Shown in pieces: positions 6,625 to 8,908 of a stretch of DNA of 8,908 nt. The position numbers and the translations under genes were made by a program. The stretch covers positions 1-8,908 of the forward strand of contig CAYRIF010000151.1 of assembly GCA_964424205.1 (NCBI GenBank), read 5' to 3'. Origin of the DNA: CAYRIF01 sp964424205. GTDB lineage: Bacteria > Bacteroidota > Bacteroidia > Cytophagales > Cyclobacteriaceae. The first letter of the stretch is position 1, and each line of letters begins with the position of its first letter. The notes beneath the pieces are model-generated. The model was given only the letters and a program-made list of their open reading frames with translations, had not been told where the DNA came from and did not search any database.

Positions 6625-6683
6625 TGTTTTATTTTTTGTATTTTACACCAAACACCAAACACCAAACACCAAACACCAAACAT
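6621..6683 (-). CDS. Possible 20-codon leader peptide encoded by the heptad repeat
   Basis: An ATG lies 3 bases after the MoxR stop codon, at the outer end of the repeat array. It opens a 20-codon frame (MFGVWCLVFGVWCKIQKIKQ) whose TGA overlaps the ATG of the four-helix-bundle gene as ATGA. Because the DNA repeat is 7 bases long, the peptide repeats every seven residues (FGVWCLV). The overlap would allow translational coupling between the MoxR gene and the four-helix-bundle gene. It may be coincidence: the repeat contains no stop codon in this frame, so an open frame arises easily. There is no evidence that a peptide is made. Confidence 0.15.
   Translation of the reverse strand: MFGVWCLVFGVWCKIQKIKQ
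6645..6682. repeat. 7-bp tandem repeat, five ACACCAA units
   Basis: Five perfect copies of ACACCAA (6645-6679) plus a partial ACA lie between the end of the MoxR gene and the start of the four-helix-bundle gene. On the transcribed minus strand they read as a GGTGTTT array. The perfect identity indicates recent slippage or expansion. Inverted copies occur beyond the other end of the gene at 6189-6200 and 6227-6237. Confidence 0.95.
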
Positions 6684-6686
6684 AAT

Positions 6687-7580
6687 TCACCCAATCCGAG
6701 AAGTTACCCCGGTTCTTTCCAACAGTTCAGACAATGAATCTTTGGTATGCCGCATGTCTTGCCAGTCTTTTAGCACCACCCCTAAGGTGTCTTCTACAAT
6801 TTGTTTATCGAGATGCGTGAGATGCATACTTACTAGTGCCCTTGCCCAATCAATGGTTTCAGAAATTCCTGGTGTTTTTTCAAGCTTCAGTTGCCTCAAT
6901 TCTTTTATGAAAAGACAAATTTCTTGCCCTAGTTTTTGGTCTATTTCAGGGACTTTTGTTTGTACGATTGCCAATTCTTTTTCAAAGTCTGGATAGTCAA
7001 TCCAAAGATACAAACACCTTCTTCTCAATGCCTCAGATAGCTCTCTGGTGCGATTTCCTGTCAGGATGATGTGTGGTTTACTCGTAGCTTCTATCGTGCC
7101 AATTTCTGGAATGGTCACTTGCCAATCAGACAATACTTCTAGTAAAAAACTTTCAAATTCCTCATCTGCTCTATCTATTTCATCAATCAAAAGCACAGGG
7201 TTTTTTGGATGTGTTATGGCTTTTAACACAGGTCTTTTGAGTAAGAATTTTTCTGAAAAAATGGTTTCTTCCAATTGCTTTATATCCTCTCCTTTTTGCT
7301 CTTGCATTTTTAGGTATAGCAGCTGGTGTTGATAATTCCATTCATATAGGGCATGAGTGCTATCTAACCCCTCATAGCATTGTAGTCTAATTAGGTCAGT
7401 ATGTAGTGCCTGCGCCATCACTTTTGCTATTTCGGTCTTTCCAACACCTGCAGGGCCTTCTATTAGTAATGGTTTTTGGAGCTTCATTGCCAGAAATATT
7501 GACAACGCTATTGCACTATCACTAATGTAGCCCTGCTCTCGTAGCATTTTTTGAATTCGCTGCAATTCTAGTGTTTTCAT
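6687..7580 (-). CDS. MoxR-type AAA+ ATPase (CoxD-like), partner of the VWA protein
   Basis: Cytoplasmic AAA+ ATPase of the MoxR class; these act with VWA proteins to remodel or activate target enzymes, often by helping metal or cofactor insertion. At 297 residues it has the usual length. Walker A is GPAGVGKT (42-49, K48-T49). The MoxR-type segment LQCYEGLDSTHALYEWNY (66-83) follows, then Walker B in LLIDEIDRAD (130-139, D133-E134). Next are PEIGTIEA (158-165), sensor 1 in ILTGNRTREL (172-181, N176) and an Arg-finger cluster EALRRRC (183-189). The C-terminal lid contains PGISETIDWARAL (237-249). The start is ATG at 7580; the stop is TGA. It is the first gene of a minus-strand operon and the four-helix-bundle cassette begins 4 bases after its stop. 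The function follows from the family and the VWA neighbour; no target enzyme is present in the window. Confidence 0.93.
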   Translation of the reverse strand: MKTLELQRIQKMLREQGYISDSAIALSIFLAMKLQKPLLIEGPAGVGKTEIAKVMAQALHTDLIRLQCYEGLDSTHALYEWNYQHQLLYLKMQEQKGEDIKQLEETIFSEKFLLKRPVLKAITHPKNPVLLIDEIDRADEEFESFLLEVLSDWQVTIPEIGTIEATSKPHIILTGNRTRELSEALRRRCLYLWIDYPDFEKELAIVQTKVPEIDQKLGQEICLFIKELRQLKLEKTPGISETIDWARALVSMHLTHLDKQIVEDTLGVVLKDWQDMRHTKDSLSELLERTGVTSRIG

Positions 7581-7602
7581 AGTTAACGCTTTTATAGGCT
7601 AA

Positions 7603-7638
7603 CAAAGTTAACTATTAATGGGAAAATTAAAAGTCAAA
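7603..7638 (-). promoter_or_regulatory. Bacteroidota-type promoter of the MoxR/VWA operon
   Basis: On the minus strand TAACTTTG (7610-7603) is an exact match to the TAnnTTTG -7 element of Bacteroidota housekeeping promoters. A TTTG (7638-7635) lies 24 bases upstream as a -33 candidate, slightly farther than the usual spacing. Transcription would start near 7596, about 15 bases before the ATG. The placement in the 81-base space between two genes is right. The spacing is the weak point. Confidence 0.45.
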
Positions 7639-7661
7639 GGTGGATTGGTGATTTTTTGGGG

Positions 7662-8708
7662 TTAGAATTGCTCTAAATCACTATCAATAATTTGCCAACG
7701 CCACTTTGCTTTTTTTAGCTCCTCAAATAATTCCTTATTTTTGGAATAGCACATGATGAGTTGCTTGCCTAGTGAGCTTTTTAAGCTTTCTTTCAAAAAT
7801 GTGGAAAGGGAACTATCAGTAGTATAATACCGAAATATGTGGAAGTTGTTATTAATTGCCCAAACAGCAATGCTGGAGATAATTGTTCTTATCTCTCTTT
7901 GAGAAGCTCCCGCCGGAATATACATTAAGTCAAGTTTCTTCTCTTTGTCAGCTAGGTAGAGATTTACAGCTACAGAAATCCCCAATGATTTGAAGGTGAA
8001 AATCCTGTAGCTAGCTGAATAAGGAGATTGAAGCAAGCGCCAATTAAGTTTTTCATAATCATAAATTCCATAAATAGCATTTGGTGATAGTTTGTCCGTT
8101 TTGGTAATTAAACTTCGGATATTTTCTTTATCTACTTTCTCAACAGATAAATCACTCACTGGTACGCTGAATCTTTTATAGAACCACTTTAATGCGAACC
8201 TGCTAAATGTATTACTTGTTGTTTTAATAAATAATGGCCATGTTTTTTTTCTAAAAGGAGACAATGGAAAAAAATGCATATAGCTTTCTTTAACATGATG
8301 CCAATCAAATCGCTTTGTTAATAGATTAAATGAATTTTGATTCAGAAAGGTGAAACTAATATCGGATACATTACCTACATTCGTGATTAGTTTTTTTGTT
8401 AGTAATGTGCCTCTATATTTTTTCAGAACAAATAAATCCTGCCCTCAAATGCCCGTAAATGACCTCCCATTGAACAGGGCTTTGTAAGGTGTAAAGCTTT
8501 GTTGTCCTGCTATTTTCCCTTCATGTATTGCTACTTGTGGGTATTTACAATCAAAAAAATCTGAATGGTTTAACCACTTCCAATTGCGACAAATAAATTC
8601 ACTTTTATGCGGGAAGGCCTCTTTGTAAAATTCATGCACCAGACGCTCATCCACATCATGTGCCGATGTGTATTCAAGCTCATCGAAGATTTGCTGCCGT
8701 GTTTTCAC
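7662..8708 (-). pseudogene. GNAT-type acyltransferase gene with an in-frame TGA at codon 88
   Basis: Starting at GTG 8708, one frame runs 348 codons to the TAA at 7662 with a single internal stop, TGA at 8447-8445. Both halves are in the same frame, so no frameshift is involved. The N-terminal part (NWKWLNHSDFFDCKYPQVAI, then EGKIAGQQSFTPYKALFNGR) resembles GNAT proteins of about 330-350 residues found in Bacteroidota. The region after the stop continues the same domain: GQDLFVLKKYRG fits the acyl-CoA-binding region, and FLNQNSFNLLTKRFDW fits the Asn-x-Ser and 'K-x-G-W'-like segment seen in relatives. The acyl-CoA loop is degenerate (RGTLL instead of the usual RGxGxG/A). Substrate unknown. 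The TGA is one base away from TGG (Trp). Nonsense mutation, sequencing error or polymorphism are all possible. A downstream ATG at 8279 would give 205 residues without the N-terminal half, unlikely to be active. A paralogue lies directly upstream. Confidence 0.75.
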
Positions 8709-8785
8709 TATTTTATCTTTTTTTTTGGTATATAAAGGTAAGAAATTATAGTTAAATTATATTATTTATTGAAAAAGTTATAGAA

Positions 8786-8908
8786 TTAATTAGCAAATTT
8801 CTCCAGATCACTATCAATTATTTGCCATCTCCATGTGGCATTTTTAATCTTTTCATAAAGTGCTTTATCTGAAGAGAAAAAGACGCAAAGCTGCTTTCCA
8901 ATGGAACT
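8786..8908 (-). CDS. C-terminal end of a tandem paralogue of the GNAT-type protein (partial)
   Basis: The minus strand is open from the right window edge to TAA at 8788-8786, encoding 40 residues. They align without gaps to the C-terminus of the neighbouring gene: SSIGKQLCVFFSSDKALYEK here against SSLGKQLIMCYSKNKELFEE there, and both end in a WRWQIIDSDLE motif followed by one Lys/Gln-Phe pair. This is therefore the 3' end of a second copy, which lies upstream in transcription order, 77 bases from the GTG of the interrupted copy. Function is that of the neighbour: a probable GNAT-fold acyltransferase with unknown substrate. The short A/T-rich space (8709-8785) shows no clear promoter or terminator, so the two copies may be cotranscribed. 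Confidence 0.8.
   Translation of the reverse strand, partial: SSIGKQLCVFFSSDKALYEKIKNATWRWQIIDSDLEKFAN

Larger units (their letters stand above)
6227..6683. mobile_element. Putative non-autonomous cassette: four-helix-bundle gene between inverted repeats
   Basis: ATGTTTGGTGT at 6227-6237 and ACACCAAACAT at 6673-6683 form an 11-bp perfect inverted repeat enclosing 457 bases whose only clear gene is the four-helix-bundle protein. The right end is a clean 7-bp tandem array and the left end a decayed one. The unit separates a MoxR ATPase gene (stop 4 bases from the right end) from its VWA partner (start 15 bases from the left end), genes that usually lie next to each other. No transposase and no clear target-site duplication are visible. 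That it is mobile is inferred from position and structure, not shown. The outer boundary on the VWA side could equally be the copy at 6189-6200. Confidence 0.45.

Noticed and set aside
6645..6682. CRISPR-like array
   Set aside because: The 7-base units are directly adjacent without spacers, so this is a simple tandem repeat.
6217..6693. Target-site duplication around the four-helix-bundle cassette
   Set aside because: The bases outside the inverted repeats (6217-6226 and 6684-6693) do not match each other, nor do those outside the alternative boundary at 6189.
8445..8447. TGA read as Trp (alternative genetic code) or as selenocysteine
   Set aside because: The SUI1, MoxR and VWA genes in this window end at TGA in the expected family position, so TGA is a stop here. 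No selenocysteine-type hairpin is evident directly after the codon, and nothing suggests a selenoprotein family.

Overview
The window looks like an AT-rich Bacteroidota chromosome segment from a draft or metagenome scaffold (it holds a run of exactly 100 Ns). The assignment rests on a menaquinone gene (menA), genes that mostly lack a Shine-Dalgarno sequence and start in A/T-rich leaders, an exact TAnnTTTG-type -7 box in front of one operon, a GH20 lipoprotein, and a four-helix-bundle (23S intervening-sequence type) gene. No tRNA, rRNA, CRISPR array or recognisable transposase was seen.

Left part, plus strand (1-3556): the 3' part of argS is followed after 24 bases by menA (TTG start), so the two are probably cotranscribed. 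Next come a stand-alone tandem universal stress protein and a small SUI1/eIF1-like (YciH) translation factor. A hairpin after the SUI1 gene lies between convergent genes. This part is ordinary housekeeping.

Middle, minus strand (3608-7580): a MoxR-type AAA+ ATPase (7580-6687) and a CoxE-type VWA protein (6212-5046) form the well-known ATPase/VWA pair. The pair is split by a cassette of about 0.46 kb holding one four-helix-bundle gene. The cassette is bounded by an 11-bp perfect inverted repeat built from a 7-bp tandem repeat (ACACCAA). One more copy of the motif lies inside the first codons of the VWA gene. Downstream is a GH20 beta-hexosaminidase lipoprotein whose catalytic domain is interrupted by the scaffold gap.

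Right part, minus strand (7662-8908): two tandem paralogues of a GNAT-type acyltransferase. The first is almost entirely outside the window; only its last 40 codons are present. The second is complete in length (348 codons before the stop) but carries one in-frame TGA at codon 88, so it is a pseudogene, a sequencing error or a polymorphism.

The most interesting signal is the four-helix-bundle cassette. It has no transposase, its ends are complementary, and it sits between two genes whose products are expected to work together. The flanking repeats would bracket the small gene with an RNA stem in the operon transcript, much as rRNA intervening sequences are bracketed. That comparison is inference.
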